Source of the DNA: Alkalihalobacillus bogoriensis ATCC BAA-922
GTDB lineage: Bacteria > Bacillota > Bacilli > Bacillales > Bacillaceae_F
Direction: 5' to 3'
Assembly: GCF_000621445.1 (NCBI RefSeq)
Contig: NZ_KK211278.1
Span: 1-64,000, forward strand
Length of the DNA: 64,000 bases
Shown here: positions 25,844 through 37,435 of the stretch, in pieces
How positions within the stretch are numbered: the first letter of the stretch is position 1
Layout: each line of letters begins with the position of its first letter
Position numbers and translations under genes: made by a program
The notes under the pieces: model-generated
Told to the model about the DNA's origin: nothing
The model's input: only the letters and a program-made list of their open reading frames with translations
Databases searched by the model: none

Positions 25844-27016
25844 ATGAGAAGCAACCAATACCGAGGATTTACGTTTTCTGTAAATCGGACAAGTATAAGA
25901 CGATTAATTGTACTTACGATCGTTGGTATGATTAGCATTTTTATTTTAACTGGAATTATTACGTCTCTAGATTCTAAACATGGACTAGCCTCTTCTACAA
26001 TTCATCAATGGGCAGGGCAAATTGATGGAGAAAGCTTAGTACATGTTCTTGGGATGGAGAACTCGTATTTTACACAAGTATTACCTGAAGGCAGTGCTTT
26101 ACCGAATGTAGGGAGTTTAGCGTTTGAACTAATGACTAGTATAAATCCGGATGACCCAAGAAGTTTACTTGGACGAGAACTACCGGGATTTGCTTTGTTT
26201 GACGGGCATATCGTCGTTGCCGGAGATGGGACGAATTTTACCACGATGCCGATAGAATCAGCACCTCCACTTGAAGTGTTAATGGAGGAAAGACAAGCTT
26301 CCCTTCGTAGTTTAGAAGAACTAGAAAATTTACAACCGCTCCCAGCTGGAAATGCAGAGCAAACGACTGGAGAAAGAAGGGTCGTTCATGTCATGCATTC
26401 TCATAACCGTGAATCATTTTGGCCAGAGCTAGAAGAAGGAGCAAGTAGTGCCTTTCATTCAGAAGTGAATATTACGTTAGTAGGAAAACGATTTGGCCAA
26501 GCTCTTGAACGTCATGGAATTGGTGCTGAAGTCGATGATACCGACGTTGGTTCGGTTTTGAGTGAGCGAGGATGGCAATACGGAAAATCGTATGATGCTG
26601 GAAGAGAAATTGTAAAAGAAGCAACGGCAGCAAATGAACATTTAGAGTTTTTCTTTGAGTTTCACCGTGATACACAGCCACGAGAGAAAACAACAGTTAC
26701 GATCAATGGTGAACAATATGCGAGAACACTATTCGTTATCGGAAAAGGTAATAAAAATTATGAACAGAATTTAGCGATTGCTGAAGAGTTACATGATTTA
26801 TTAGAGGAACATTATCCAGGTCTAAGTCGAGGGGTCTTTTTCCCACCAAGTGCAGGTACAAATGGTGTGTACAATCAAGATTTATCACCACGATCGTTAT
26901 TACTAGAAGTTGGTGGGGTAGATAACAATTTAGAAGAAGCGTTCAGATCAGCAGACGCTTTTGCAGAAGTGTTTAGTAAGTATTATTGGGATGCAGAAAA
27001 AGTAAGCGAAGAATAA
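25844..27016 (+). CDS. spoIIP: Stage II sporulation protein P
   Basis: A 390-residue membrane-anchored cell-wall hydrolase that, with SpoIID and SpoIIM, drives forespore engulfment. One N-terminal helix (about residues 24-46) anchors a large external domain. The catalytic region shows VHVMHSHNRESFWPEL, the FFEFHRDTQPRE block with its metal-ligand histidine, and LLEVGGVDNNLEEAFRSADA at the C-terminus. B. subtilis SpoIIP has amidase and endopeptidase activity. AAAGGGTGG precedes the ATG. yqxA follows. Confidence 0.95.
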   Translation: MRSNQYRGFTFSVNRTSIRRLIVLTIVGMISIFILTGIITSLDSKHGLASSTIHQWAGQIDGESLVHVLGMENSYFTQVLPEGSALPNVGSLAFELMTSINPDDPRSLLGRELPGFALFDGHIVVAGDGTNFTTMPIESAPPLEVLMEERQASLRSLEELENLQPLPAGNAEQTTGERRVVHVMHSHNRESFWPELEEGASSAFHSEVNITLVGKRFGQALERHGIGAEVDDTDVGSVLSERGWQYGKSYDAGREIVKEATAANEHLEFFFEFHRDTQPREKTTVTINGEQYARTLFVIGKGNKNYEQNLAIAEELHDLLEEHYPGLSRGVFFPPSAGTNGVYNQDLSPRSLLLEVGGVDNNLEEAFRSADAFAEVFSKYYWDAEKVSEE

Positions 27017-27040
27017 AACGGTCTGGAGAGGATGAAAAAA

Positions 27041-27412
27041 ATGAAAAAATTCACCATTCAAGTGATCTTGATTGCTAGTATTTTATTATTTGGAGTCCTC
27101 TTCGGATTCCACCAAGCAAATGGGACAGAAAGTAAAAAGATAGATGTTCCTTCAACTGAACAAAAAGAAGAAACAATAAAAGCAGAACCTTCGAAAGAAA
27201 AAAAAGAAGATAGCGCAAAGCAAAAAGTCAAAAAAGAAGTGCCAAAAGATGGGCGAGAAGAGTTAGTGCAAAAACAACAACGAATAGTAGAAGTCGAGCC
27301 AATGAACTTTTACTCAGAATTAGGCTCAACGATAGGTGAATGGATGGAATCAATATTTTTCCATGTAGTCGCATTTGTATCAACAACCATCCACTCGTTG
27401 CTGAATGAATAG
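27041..27412 (+). CDS. yqxA: YqxA-like protein (DUF3679)
   Basis: A 123-residue protein with an N-terminal signal-anchor helix (IQVILIASILLFGVLFGF), a long lysine/glutamate-rich linker (about residues 30-85) and a short hydrophobic C-terminus. It occupies the yqxA position between spoIIP and lepA. The second methionine at 27041 is nine bases after GGAGAGG; the ATG at 27032 abuts that site and is less likely. It probably is co-transcribed with spoIIP and acts at the forming spore, but its function is unknown. Confidence 0.82.
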   Translation: MKKFTIQVILIASILLFGVLFGFHQANGTESKKIDVPSTEQKEETIKAEPSKEKKEDSAKQKVKKEVPKDGREELVQKQQRIVEVEPMNFYSELGSTIGEWMESIFFHVVAFVSTTIHSLLNE

Positions 27413-27420
27413 AGAATAAG

Positions 27421-27545
27421 ACTGAGATTGTGACAAAAATATAGTGTTTTTTGAGGATGAAAACTAGCGAAGTATATTTCCGTAGCGGGTTTGATGCACA
27501 AACGCTCTCTCATAAAACCTATTTTGTCTTGGTCTCAGTTTTTTA
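27421..27545 (+). repeat. Long stem-loop element after yqxA, ending as a terminator
   Basis: Outer arms ACTGAGA (27421-27427) and TCTCAGT (27533-27539), and inner arms ACAAAA (27433-27438) and TTTTGT (27522-27527), enclose about 80 bases that hold a further hairpin (GCG..TTTG/CAAACGC near 27484-27504). T6 follows the outer arm. It can end spoIIP-yqxA transcription, but it is larger and more complex than an ordinary terminator. Confidence 0.6.
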
Positions 27546-27579
27546 ATTGAAATCATTCAGTAGCTTTTCCGAAGAAAGA

Positions 27580-27608
27580 TTGAATGAATGCCTAGTCATT
27601 GGTATAAT
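27580..27608 (+). promoter_or_regulatory. Sigma-A promoter of lepA
   Basis: TTGAAT (27580-27585), 17-base spacer, TATAAT (27603-27608), 95 bases before the lepA start. The -10 is perfect. Confidence 0.65.
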
Positions 27609-27703
27609 CAAAGTTAGTGTATTTTGAATGTCAGATATGTTACGTGATCAAGCATCAAATACCCTACTGATTCGAGATACTAGTGATGTTTGTAGGAGTG
27701 ATT

Positions 27704-29539
27704 ATGAAAATGAATAAGGAAGAGCGGTTAAAACGTCGATCGAAAATTAGAAATTTCTCGATTATTGCCCATATTGACCACGGGAAATCTACACTTGCTG
27801 ACCGAATTTTAGAAGCAACAAGTGCATTGACTCAAAGGGAAATGAAGGATCAAATGCTTGATGCAATGGACCTTGAGCGTGAAAGAGGAATTACAATTAA
27901 ATTAAATGCTGTTCAGCTTGTTTATAAAGCAAAAGATGGGGAAGAGTATATCTTTCACTTGATTGATACACCAGGGCATGTCGACTTTACGTATGAGGTT
28001 TCTCGAAGCTTAGCAGCTTGCGAAGGAGCTCTGTTAATTGTTGATGCGGCGCAAGGAATCGAAGCACAAACGCTCGCAAATGTTTATTTAGCGTTAGATA
28101 ATGACCTTGAGATCTTGCCGGTCATTAATAAAATTGATTTACCAAGTGCTGAACCTGAAAGAGTAAGACAAGAAGTGGAAGATGTCATCGGGTTAGATGC
28201 TTCCGATGCTGTATTAGCTTCTGCCAAAAACGGAATTGGCATATCCGATATACTTGAACAAATCGTGGAACGAGTACCGGCTCCGTCGGGTGATCCTGAA
28301 GGGCCATTAAAAGCTCTGATCTTTGATTCTCTCTATGACCCGTATCGAGGGGTTATTGCTTATTTGCGAATCACAGAAGGAACGGTAAAGCCTGGCCAGA
28401 AAATTAAAATGATGGCAACAGGAAAAGAATTTGAAGTTTCAGAAGTTGGAGTTTTCACTCCAAAGCCAGAAAAACGTGATGAGTTAACGGTCGGAGATGT
28501 AGGCTTTTTAACAGCTGCGATAAAAAATGTAAGTGATTGTCGTGTCGGTGATACGGTAACAAGCAGTCAAAACCCAGCAGCAGAAGCATTGCCGGGTTAC
28601 CGTAAATTAAACCCAATGGTATATTGTGGTTTATATCCAATTGATACAAACGACTATAATGATTTACGTGAAGCACTAGAGCGCCTCCAGTTAAATGACG
28701 CTTCTTTACAGTTCGAACCTGAAACATCACAAGCGTTAGGATTTGGTTTCCGCTGTGGATTTTTAGGGCTGCTTCATATGGAAATTATTCAAGAAAGAAT
28801 TGAACGTGAATTTAATATTACGTTAATTACAACAGCGCCTAGTGTTATTTACCATGTGTATATGACAAATGGGGAAAAGATTGAAATTGATAACCCATCC
28901 AATATGCCTGACCCACAGAAAACAGAGTATGTGGAAGAACCGTATGTAAAAGCAAGCATCATGGTGCCAAATGATTATGTCGGAGCGGTTATGGAGCTTT
29001 GTCAAGGAAAACGGGGGATTTTTATCGATATGCAATATTATGATGAAAATCGGGTATCCATTATTTATGAAATTCCATTAGCGGAAATTGTGTATGACTT
29101 TTTCGACCAATTAAAATCAAGTACAAAAGGGTATGCGTCCTTCGACTATGAATTAATTGGCTATAAAGAATCCAAGCTTGTGAAAATGGATATATTGTTA
29201 AACGGGGAAACAGTTGACGCCTTATCAATTATTGTCCACCGTGACTCAGCATATGAGCGCGGGAAACTCATTGTTGAAAAGTTGAAAGAGCTTATTCCAA
29301 GACAACAATTTGAAGTTCCTGTCCAAGCAAGTATTGGTCAAAAAATCATTGCCCGCTCGACGATTAAAGCGATGCGTAAAAACGTTCTTGCTAAATGTTA
29401 TGGAGGAGACATCTCTCGTAAACGAAAACTTCTCGAAAAACAAAAAGAAGGAAAGAAACGAATGAAAGCCGTAGGAAATGTAGAAGTACCACAAGAGGCA
29501 TTTATGGCTGTGTTACGGATGGATGACCCAAAACAATAA
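27704..29539 (+). CDS. lepA: Elongation factor 4 (LepA)
   Basis: A 611-residue translational GTPase of the EF-G-like family that acts on the ribosome during initiation or stalled elongation. G1 is [10 protein letters not shown]3 DTPGH and G4 NKID. The LepA-specific C-terminal domain is complete, with [20 protein letters not shown] near the end. GGAG lies five bases before the ATG at 27704; the ATG at 27710 is an alternative. It is monocistronic, with a promoter and terminator of its own. Confidence 0.97.
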   Translation: MKMNKEERLKRRSKIRNFSIIAHIDHGKSTLADRILEATSALTQREMKDQMLDAMDLERERGITIKLNAVQLVYKAKDGEEYIFHLIDTPGHVDFTYEVSRSLAACEGALLIVDAAQGIEAQTLANVYLALDNDLEILPVINKIDLPSAEPERVRQEVEDVIGLDASDAVLASAKNGIGISDILEQIVERVPAPSGDPEGPLKALIFDSLYDPYRGVIAYLRITEGTVKPGQKIKMMATGKEFEVSEVGVFTPKPEKRDELTVGDVGFLTAAIKNVSDCRVGDTVTSSQNPAAEALPGYRKLNPMVYCGLYPIDTNDYNDLREALERLQLNDASLQFEPETSQALGFGFRCGFLGLLHMEIIQERIEREFNITLITTAPSVIYHVYMTNGEKIEIDNPSNMPDPQKTEYVEEPYVKASIMVPNDYVGAVMELCQGKRGIFIDMQYYDENRVSIIYEIPLAEIVYDFFDQLKSSTKGYASFDYELIGYKESKLVKMDILLNGETVDALSIIVHRDSAYERGKLIVEKLKELIPRQQFEVPVQASIGQKIIARSTIKAMRKNVLAKCYGGDISRKRKLLEKQKEGKKRMKAVGNVEVPQEAFMAVLRMDDPKQ

Positions 29540-29543
29540 TAAA

Positions 29544-29572
29544 AAAACCGCGGCTCTTAAGTCTGCGGTTTT
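29544..29572 (+). terminator. Terminator of lepA
   Basis: Eight-pair stem AAAACCGC/GCGGTTTT with a 13-base loop, five bases past the lepA stop. Confidence 0.75.
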
Positions 29573-29612
29573 CCTGTTTATAAAAGTAAAGAACTAGAAA
29601 GAAGTGAAAGAG

Positions 29613-30752
29613 ATGCCAAATGCGTTGTATGTCCATATTCCTTTTTGTGAGCATATATGCCATTATTGTGACTTTAATAAAGTGTTTCTACATGGACAAC
29701 CTGTTGATGAATATATGACAGCACTTGAAGATGAAATGGAGCGAGTTTTGCAAAATAGAGATGTCCCTTTCATTGATTCAATTTATATTGGTGGTGGAAC
29801 TCCTACTGCATTATCTGTTGAACAATTAGATCGACTGTTAACGAGTATGAGAAGATTGTTTCCACGTATTAGTGACCATGTGGAATGGACAGTCGAAGTA
29901 AATCCAGGTGGAGACTTACGTGAAAAATTACAGGTGATGTTTGAAAAGGGCGTGAATCGGTTAAGCATTGGAGCGCAAACATTTGATGAAGGGTTATTAC
30001 ACAAAATTGGAAGAACCCATAATCAAACAGATGTACTTGAAACGATCGAACAAGCCAAGCACATCGGGTTTACGAATCTTTCAGTCGATTTAATGTTTGG
30101 CTTACCGGGTCAAACGATGGACATGTTCAAGCAAACACTCGAGTCGGCATGTAAATTAAGTGTTGAGCATTTTTCGGCTTATTCGTTAAAGGTTGAGGAA
30201 AAAACTGTGTTTTTTAATATGCAACGTAAAGGAAAATTACAGCTTCCTCCAGAAGAAGAAGAGTTGAATATGTATAAATTTTTAATTGAACAAATGAGCG
30301 AACATCGCTTTCTACCATATGAGATTAGTAATTTTGCGAAAAAAGGATTTGAAAGCCGTCATAACTTAACATACTGGAACAACGATGAATACTTTGGGTT
30401 TGGAGCAGGAGCGCACGGCTATGTTGACGGAGTCCGATATGCGAATGTTGGTCCTGTTACGAAATATATTCAATTGGCTCGTGACAATAAAAAACCGATT
30501 TTAGAAAGCCATTCGGTTTCACCGCGAGAAGCGATGGAAGAATTTATGTTTATGGGTCTTCGAAAAAGAAAAGGTGTGGAGAAAAAGCAATTTTTCACTC
30601 GTTATGGTCAGGTAATTGATAATGTGTACGGTACGAAAATAAGAAAGTTAAAAGAAAAAGGCTGGTTAGAGGAAACAGAAAAGTCGATTTACTTAACGGA
30701 AACAGGATTGTTTTTATCAAACGAAGTTTTTGAACAGTTTTTAATCGAATAA
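29613..30752 (+). CDS. hemW: Radical SAM heme chaperone HemW
   Basis: A 379-residue radical SAM protein, formerly annotated as oxygen-independent coproporphyrinogen III oxidase. The iron-sulfur cysteines are C12, C16 and C19 (CEHICHYCDF). The glycine-rich SAM site is YIGGGTPTAL. HemW relatives bind and deliver heme and lack true oxidase activity. The ribosome binding site is weak; an in-frame GTG at 29604 is an alternative start. Located just before hrcA, as in B. subtilis. Confidence 0.93.
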   Translation: MPNALYVHIPFCEHICHYCDFNKVFLHGQPVDEYMTALEDEMERVLQNRDVPFIDSIYIGGGTPTALSVEQLDRLLTSMRRLFPRISDHVEWTVEVNPGGDLREKLQVMFEKGVNRLSIGAQTFDEGLLHKIGRTHNQTDVLETIEQAKHIGFTNLSVDLMFGLPGQTMDMFKQTLESACKLSVEHFSAYSLKVEEKTVFFNMQRKGKLQLPPEEEELNMYKFLIEQMSEHRFLPYEISNFAKKGFESRHNLTYWNNDEYFGFGAGAHGYVDGVRYANVGPVTKYIQLARDNKKPILESHSVSPREAMEEFMFMGLRKRKGVEKKQFFTRYGQVIDNVYGTKIRKLKEKGWLEETEKSIYLTETGLFLSNEVFEQFLIE

Positions 30753-30755
30753 TAG

Positions 30756-30784
30756 TTGACATTTGCTAGGCTTTTTGTTAATTT
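30756..30784 (+). promoter_or_regulatory. Sigma-A promoter of the dnaK operon
   Basis: TTGACA (30756-30761), 17-base spacer, TAATTT (30779-30784). It lies directly upstream of the CIRCE operator, as in other Bacillus dnaK operons. Confidence 0.85.
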
Positions 30785-30794
30785 ATCTTTAGAT

Positions 30795-30821
30795 TTAGCA
30801 CTCGACATCAGAGAGTGCTAA
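30795..30821 (+). promoter_or_regulatory. CIRCE operator for HrcA
   Basis: TTAGCACTC (30795-30803), nine bases, GAGTGCTAA (30813-30821): a perfect copy of the CIRCE inverted repeat. HrcA binds it and represses the operon until heat shock titrates GroE. Confidence 0.97.
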
Positions 30822-30836
30822 CAGAGGTGATTTGAT

Positions 30837-31868
30837 ATGTTATCAGAGCGACAACTCCAGATTTTACAAGCGATTGTTGATGATTATATTCGTTCTGCTG
30901 AGCCAGTGGGCTCAAGAAGCATTTCAAAGCGAGAAGATGTCACATATAGTGCGGCAACCATTCGTAACGAAATGGCAGATTTAGAAGAATTAGGCTATAT
31001 TGAGAAACCACATAGCTCTGCCGGACGTATACCATCTCATAAAGGATATCGCTATTATGTAGATAACTTGCTTTTTCCTCATCATTTATCTAGTGATGAC
31101 GCGGGTACTATAAAAACCTTATTTGAAGAAAGGTTTCAAGAAACAGAGCAGGTAATCCAACAATCTGCCAAAATATTATCGACAGTCACTAGTTATATTT
31201 CAGTTGTATTAGGCCCTGAAATGTATGACATGAAAATGAAACATGTCCAGATCATTCCACTCTCAGACCAAAAAGCGGTTATCATTCTCGTTACTGATTC
31301 TGGTCATGTAGAGAACTACACATTTTCGATTCCAGAGGGCATAGATTCAGAAGAACTGGAGAAAGTCGTCAATATTTTGAATGAAAGATTACAAGGTGTC
31401 CCCCTCGTTCAATTACGACAGAAAATTGCTAAAGAAGTATCGCATGTATTAAAAGCAAATATTCGCAACTACCGTCAAATCGTGTCCGCCTTAAATCAAA
31501 CATTACAACCTGATAAAGGGGAAAGAGTGTTTTATGGTGGGAAAACAAATTTGTTAAACCAGCCGGAATTTAAAGATATTGAAAAAGTAAGGCTTCTTTA
31601 TAACATCTTGGAAGAAGATCAGTTGGTTCAACAAATATTTAAAACAGATTCTCATGGAATACAAGTGAGAATTGGTCATGAAAATGATATGGAAGCATTT
31701 GAGAATTGTAGTATTATTACAGCATCCTATTCGGTTGGTGGAAAAGAGATGGGTACGATTGGCATTTTAGGGCCAACACGAATGGAATACCGAAGAGTCA
31801 TTAGCGTATTAGATTATATTTCTAAAGATTTGACGAAAATGCTGACTAATTTGTATCAAAGAGACTAA
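30837..31868 (+). CDS. hrcA: Heat-inducible transcription repressor HrcA
   Basis: A 343-residue repressor. The N-terminal winged helix (LSERQLQILQAIVDDYIRSA, then SAATIRNEMADLEELGYI) reads CIRCE, and the central GAF-like and dimerisation domains follow. Length matches B. subtilis HrcA (343). AGAGGTGA lies six bases before the ATG. It represses its own operon through the CIRCE site 16 bases upstream. Confidence 0.97.
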   Translation: MLSERQLQILQAIVDDYIRSAEPVGSRSISKREDVTYSAATIRNEMADLEELGYIEKPHSSAGRIPSHKGYRYYVDNLLFPHHLSSDDAGTIKTLFEERFQETEQVIQQSAKILSTVTSYISVVLGPEMYDMKMKHVQIIPLSDQKAVIILVTDSGHVENYTFSIPEGIDSEELEKVVNILNERLQGVPLVQLRQKIAKEVSHVLKANIRNYRQIVSALNQTLQPDKGERVFYGGKTNLLNQPEFKDIEKVRLLYNILEEDQLVQQIFKTDSHGIQVRIGHENDMEAFENCSIITASYSVGGKEMGTIGILGPTRMEYRRVISVLDYISKDLTKMLTNLYQRD

Positions 31869-31891
31869 GAATGGTAATATTGACAATTAGT

Positions 31892-31915
31892 TGTGGGAGA
31901 GCTGTCTCTCCCACA
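31892..31915 (+). promoter_or_regulatory. Intercistronic hairpin between hrcA and grpE
   Basis: Perfect ten-pair stem TGTGGGAGAG/CTCTCCCACA with loop CTGT and no T-run. In B. subtilis the dnaK operon mRNA is processed between hrcA and grpE next to such a structure, protecting the downstream chaperone message. The same role is inferred here. Confidence 0.6.
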
Positions 31916-31959
31916 CTTATTGATAAATTTTGTTTGAATTTTATAGGGAGGTGAACAGG

Positions 31960-32556
31960 TTGGAAGAACAACAAAAAGACCAAATGGTTGATGACCAAGC
32001 CGAAGAAAAGGTGGAACAAACGGAAGAAACCGTTAGTAAAGCTGATGAAGTAGGAGAAGACACGATTGAGGTCATTGATGCTGATGAAAATGAAGTAAAT
32101 AGCGAACAAACGAAACTTGCGGAATTAGAACAGCAAGTGGCAGAGTTAAATCAACGCTATCTTCGTGTGAATGCCGATTATGAAAATTTTCGTCGCCGTA
32201 CGAGAGAAGAAAAAGAAGCGGCTGCTAAATATAGAGCACAAAGTATTGTAGAAGAATTATTACCTGTGTTAGATAATTTTGAAAGAGCTCTTTCAGTTTC
32301 TGTTGAAAACGATGAGGCAAAATCATTATTACAAGGAATGGAAATGGTGTATCGCCAGCTTCAAGATGCTTTAATAAAAGAAGGTGTAGCTGTCATTGAG
32401 GCAAAGGGACAAAAGTTTGATCCTCATTTACACCAAGCTGTCATGCAAGAAGAAAGCAGCGAGCATGAACCAAATGAAGTGATTGAAGAATTGCAAAAAG
32501 GTTATAAATTAAAAGACCGCATTATACGACCAGCAATGGTAAAGGTAAATGCATAA
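31960..32556 (+). CDS. grpE: Nucleotide exchange factor GrpE
   Basis: A 198-residue co-chaperone that releases ADP from DnaK. An acidic N-terminal tail (about residues 1-55) precedes the long coiled coil ([20 protein letters not shown]) and the beta-wing ([23 protein letters not shown]). The start is TTG, six bases after GGGAGGTG; a longer reading begins with no binding site. Second gene of the operon. Confidence 0.95.
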   Translation: MEEQQKDQMVDDQAEEKVEQTEETVSKADEVGEDTIEVIDADENEVNSEQTKLAELEQQVAELNQRYLRVNADYENFRRRTREEKEAAAKYRAQSIVEELLPVLDNFERALSVSVENDEAKSLLQGMEMVYRQLQDALIKEGVAVIEAKGQKFDPHLHQAVMQEESSEHEPNEVIEELQKGYKLKDRIIRPAMVKVNA

Positions 32557-32587
32557 TGAACGCTTACATAAAAGAACAAAAAAATAG

Positions 32588-34438
<1,851 letters not shown>

Positions 34439-34451
34439 TCGAACAAACGGG

Positions 34452-34487
34452 AAAAGTCAAAGTCAGGGTATCTTGGCTTTGACTTTT
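34452..34487 (+). terminator. Hairpin between dnaK and dnaJ
   Basis: Eleven-pair stem AAAAGTCAAAG/CTTTGACTTTT with a 14-base loop and a following T. It probably ends part of the transcripts, so dnaK is made in excess over dnaJ and the genes after it. Confidence 0.7.
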
Positions 34488-34569
34488 TCGAATGTAATGG
34501 CACCCTTGCAAAAACAAAAGAAAAAGTGGTAAGATTATCGTTATGTAATAGGAATCGGGAGTGGATAGG

Positions 34570-35694
34570 ATGAGTAAGAGAGATTATTATGACGTACTTG
34601 GTGTTGATAAAAATGCGTCGGTTGATGAAGTGAAAAAAGCGTATCGTAAACTTGCTCGGCAATACCATCCAGATGTGAACAAAGCACCGGATGCGACAGA
34701 AAAGTTTAAAGAAGTAAAAGAAGCGTATGATACACTAAGTGACCCACAAAAGAAATCACATTACGACCAATTCGGACATTCCAACCCAAATCAAGGGTTT
34801 GGTGGATTTGGTGGTGGTGGTCAAGATTTCGGTGGATTTGGCGATATCTTTGATATGTTTTTTGGGGGCGGTGGCAATCGCCGTAACCCGAACGCACCTC
34901 GTCAAGGGGCAGACTTGCAATATACAATGACAATTACGTTTAAAGAAGCTGTCTTCGGAAAAGAAACAGAAATTGAAATTCCGCGTGAGGAAGAGTGTCA
35001 AACATGTGATGGTTCAGGGGCAAAGCCAGGTACGAAACCGGAAACTTGTTCACATTGTGGTGGCTCTGGACAGTTAAATGTCGAGCAAAATACGGCGTTT
35101 GGACGAATTGTGAATCGAAGAGTATGTCACCACTGTAATGGTACTGGGAAATTTATTAAAGAAAAATGCCGTACTTGTGGTGGAGATGGAAAAGTACAAA
35201 AACGTAAGAAAATTAAAGTGAAAGTACCAGCAGGAATCGATTACGGTCAACAAATTCGTATTTCTGGTCAAGGGGAGCCAGGTGCAAACGGTGGACCTCC
35301 AGGTGATTTATATGTTGTCTTTAATGTAAAACCACATGAGTTTTTTGAACGTGAAGGCGATGACATTTATTGCGAAATGCCGTTAACGTTTACCCAGGTT
35401 GCATTAGGCGATGAAATCGAAGTGCCAACATTAGAAGGAAAAGTAAAGCTAAAAATTCCAGCGGGCACACAAACAGGAACAAGCTTCCGCTTGCGTGGTA
35501 AAGGGGTTCCCAATGTTCATGGACGAGGCCAAGGTGACCAACATGTGAAAGTGCGTGTCATTACTCCGAGAAACTTAAGTGAGAAACAAAAAGAATTATT
35601 ACGTGAATTTGGAGTCGAAAGTGGAAACCAAAAAGTCGATGAACAGCAAGAAAATTTCTTTGCTAAAGTGAAACGCGCATTTAAAGGGGAATAA
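34570..35694 (+). CDS. dnaJ: Chaperone DnaJ (Hsp40)
   Basis: A 374-residue co-chaperone that stimulates DnaK. The J domain (1-70) has the HPD tripeptide in [11 protein letters not shown]; a glycine/phenylalanine-rich stretch follows (about 75-115). Four zinc repeats are intact: [32 protein letters not shown]. The C-terminal substrate domains are complete. The start MSKRDYY was chosen after GGGAGTGG; a slightly longer reading is unlikely. Confidence 0.97.
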   Translation: MSKRDYYDVLGVDKNASVDEVKKAYRKLARQYHPDVNKAPDATEKFKEVKEAYDTLSDPQKKSHYDQFGHSNPNQGFGGFGGGGQDFGGFGDIFDMFFGGGGNRRNPNAPRQGADLQYTMTITFKEAVFGKETEIEIPREEECQTCDGSGAKPGTKPETCSHCGGSGQLNVEQNTAFGRIVNRRVCHHCNGTGKFIKEKCRTCGGDGKVQKRKKIKVKVPAGIDYGQQIRISGQGEPGANGGPPGDLYVVFNVKPHEFFEREGDDIYCEMPLTFTQVALGDEIEVPTLEGKVKLKIPAGTQTGTSFRLRGKGVPNVHGRGQGDQHVKVRVITPRNLSEKQKELLREFGVESGNQKVDEQQENFFAKVKRAFKGE

Positions 35695-35722
35695 TACGAG
35701 TATTTGAAATGGAGTTGGTAGA

Positions 35723-36661
35723 ATGAAATGGTCTGAATTTAGTATCCATACGACCCAAGAGGCAGTTGAACCGGTTTGTAATATTTTGCATGAAGCAGGT
35801 GCAAGCGGTGTTGTCATTGAAGACCCACAGGACTTAGTAAAGGAGTGGGGAGTAAATCTTGGTGAAATCTATCAACTCTCCCCTGATGATTACCCAGAAG
35901 AAGGGGTTATCGTAAAAGCGTATTTTCCAGTCAATAGTTTTTTAGCAGAGACAATTGAAGAAACGAAAGAAGCGATTAATGGGTTATTATTATATGATAT
36001 TGACCTCGGTTTTAATAAAGTTGTATTACATGAAGTTGAAGAAGAAGATTGGGCAACAGCTTGGAAAAAGTATTACAAGCCAGTAAAAGTATCAAATTCG
36101 ATTACGATTATTCCTACATGGGAAGAGTATACCCCAGTTCGAGAAGATGAATGCATCATTGAGTTAGATCCTGGGATGGCATTTGGAACAGGTACGCATC
36201 CAACGACGGTTTTGTGTATACAAGCTTTGGAAAAGTGGATGAAAAAAAGAGATACGGTTATTGACGTTGGAACAGGTTCAGGTGTCTTAAGTATTGCTGC
36301 TGCAAAGCTAGGAGCGAAAAGTGTACTAGCACTTGACCTTGATGATGTTGCGGTGAAAAGTGCTCAAACGAATGTTGAACTAAATCAAGTCGAACATATT
36401 GTTAGTGTAAAACAAAATAATTTGATCGAAGGCATTCACGAATCAAAAGATGTGATTGTTGCCAATATTTTGGCTGAAATTATTGTTAGATTTGTTGAAG
36501 ACGCAGCAAAAGTACTGAAGCAAGATGGCATTTTTATTACATCAGGAATCATTCAACGGAAAAAGCAAGAAGTAAAAGATGCCCTCCTCGCCCATCAATT
36601 TACGATTGAAGAAATCATTGAAATGGAAGATTGGGTTGCCATTATAGCAAAAAAGGCGTAG
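35723..36661 (+). CDS. prmA: Ribosomal protein L11 methyltransferase
   Basis: A 312-residue SAM-dependent enzyme that trimethylates ribosomal protein L11. The substrate-recognition domain is in residues 1-60, and the catalytic domain has [11 protein letters not shown] and the SAM motif [20 protein letters not shown], with the NILAEI motif later. GGAG precedes the ATG. It is the fifth gene of the dnaK operon (yqeT in B. subtilis). Confidence 0.96.
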   Translation: MKWSEFSIHTTQEAVEPVCNILHEAGASGVVIEDPQDLVKEWGVNLGEIYQLSPDDYPEEGVIVKAYFPVNSFLAETIEETKEAINGLLLYDIDLGFNKVVLHEVEEEDWATAWKKYYKPVKVSNSITIIPTWEEYTPVREDECIIELDPGMAFGTGTHPTTVLCIQALEKWMKKRDTVIDVGTGSGVLSIAAAKLGAKSVLALDLDDVAVKSAQTNVELNQVEHIVSVKQNNLIEGIHESKDVIVANILAEIIVRFVEDAAKVLKQDGIFITSGIIQRKKQEVKDALLAHQFTIEEIIEMEDWVAIIAKKA

Positions 36662-36672
36662 TGGGTGAAGAG

Positions 36673-37425
36673 ATGCAGCGATATTTTGTAAAGCCAGAGC
36701 AAATGACGGAAACAACCGTTGAAATTATTGGTGAGGATGTAAAGCATATTGCCCGAGTGATGAGAATGTCACAAGGAGATAAAATAATTTGTTGCAATAA
36801 TCAGGGAAGAGTCTGTAAAGTAGAGATTGAGAGCATTTCAGATCAAGCTGTGCATACAAATATTTTGGAAGATATCACGACAAACACAGAGCTGCCTATC
36901 AACGTTACGATTGTCCAAGGCTTACCTAAAGGAGACAAGTTAGATACGATTGTCCAAAAAGGAACAGAGCTAGGAGCTTCCATGTTTATTCCGTTTCAAA
37001 GTGAACGGACGATTGTAAAATGGGACCGAAAAAAACAAGAGAAGAAAATCGAACGTCTTGAAAAAATAGCGAAAGAAGCAGCAGAGCAATCATACCGAGC
37101 CAAAATTCCTTATATCACACAATCGATGTCAGTAGAGGAAATTATTCAAAAGACAAAATCCTATACAACAAAGATGATCGCTTATGAGGAAAAAGCCAAA
37201 AAAACAGATGAACCAAGTCAATTGTATAAACTGTTGAATCATACAAATCGAGGGGATTCTTTCGTATGTGTTATCGGACCTGAAGGCGGGTTAACAACGA
37301 AGGAAGTAACAAAGCTTACTGATGCAGGATTTATCCCTTGTAGTTTAGGGCCACGAATCGTAAGAACAGAAACCGCAGCAATGTATGTGTTATCAGCAGT
37401 CTCTTACCATTTTGAAATTATGTGA
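36673..37425 (+). CDS. rsmE: 16S rRNA m3U1498 methyltransferase
   Basis: A 250-residue SPOUT-fold methyltransferase that modifies U1498 of 16S rRNA. An N-terminal PUA-like domain (about 1-70, MQRYFVKPEQ) precedes the trefoil-knot domain with FVCVIGPEGGLTTKEV and SLGPRIVRTETAAMYVLSAV. The start MQRYFVKPE follows GGTGAAGAG; the longer reading overlaps prmA more and is not supported. Sixth gene of the operon (yqeU). Confidence 0.95.
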   Translation: MQRYFVKPEQMTETTVEIIGEDVKHIARVMRMSQGDKIICCNNQGRVCKVEIESISDQAVHTNILEDITTNTELPINVTIVQGLPKGDKLDTIVQKGTELGASMFIPFQSERTIVKWDRKKQEKKIERLEKIAKEAAEQSYRAKIPYITQSMSVEEIIQKTKSYTTKMIAYEEKAKKTDEPSQLYKLLNHTNRGDSFVCVIGPEGGLTTKEVTKLTDAGFIPCSLGPRIVRTETAAMYVLSAVSYHFEIM

Positions 37426-37435
37426 GGTGGAAATA

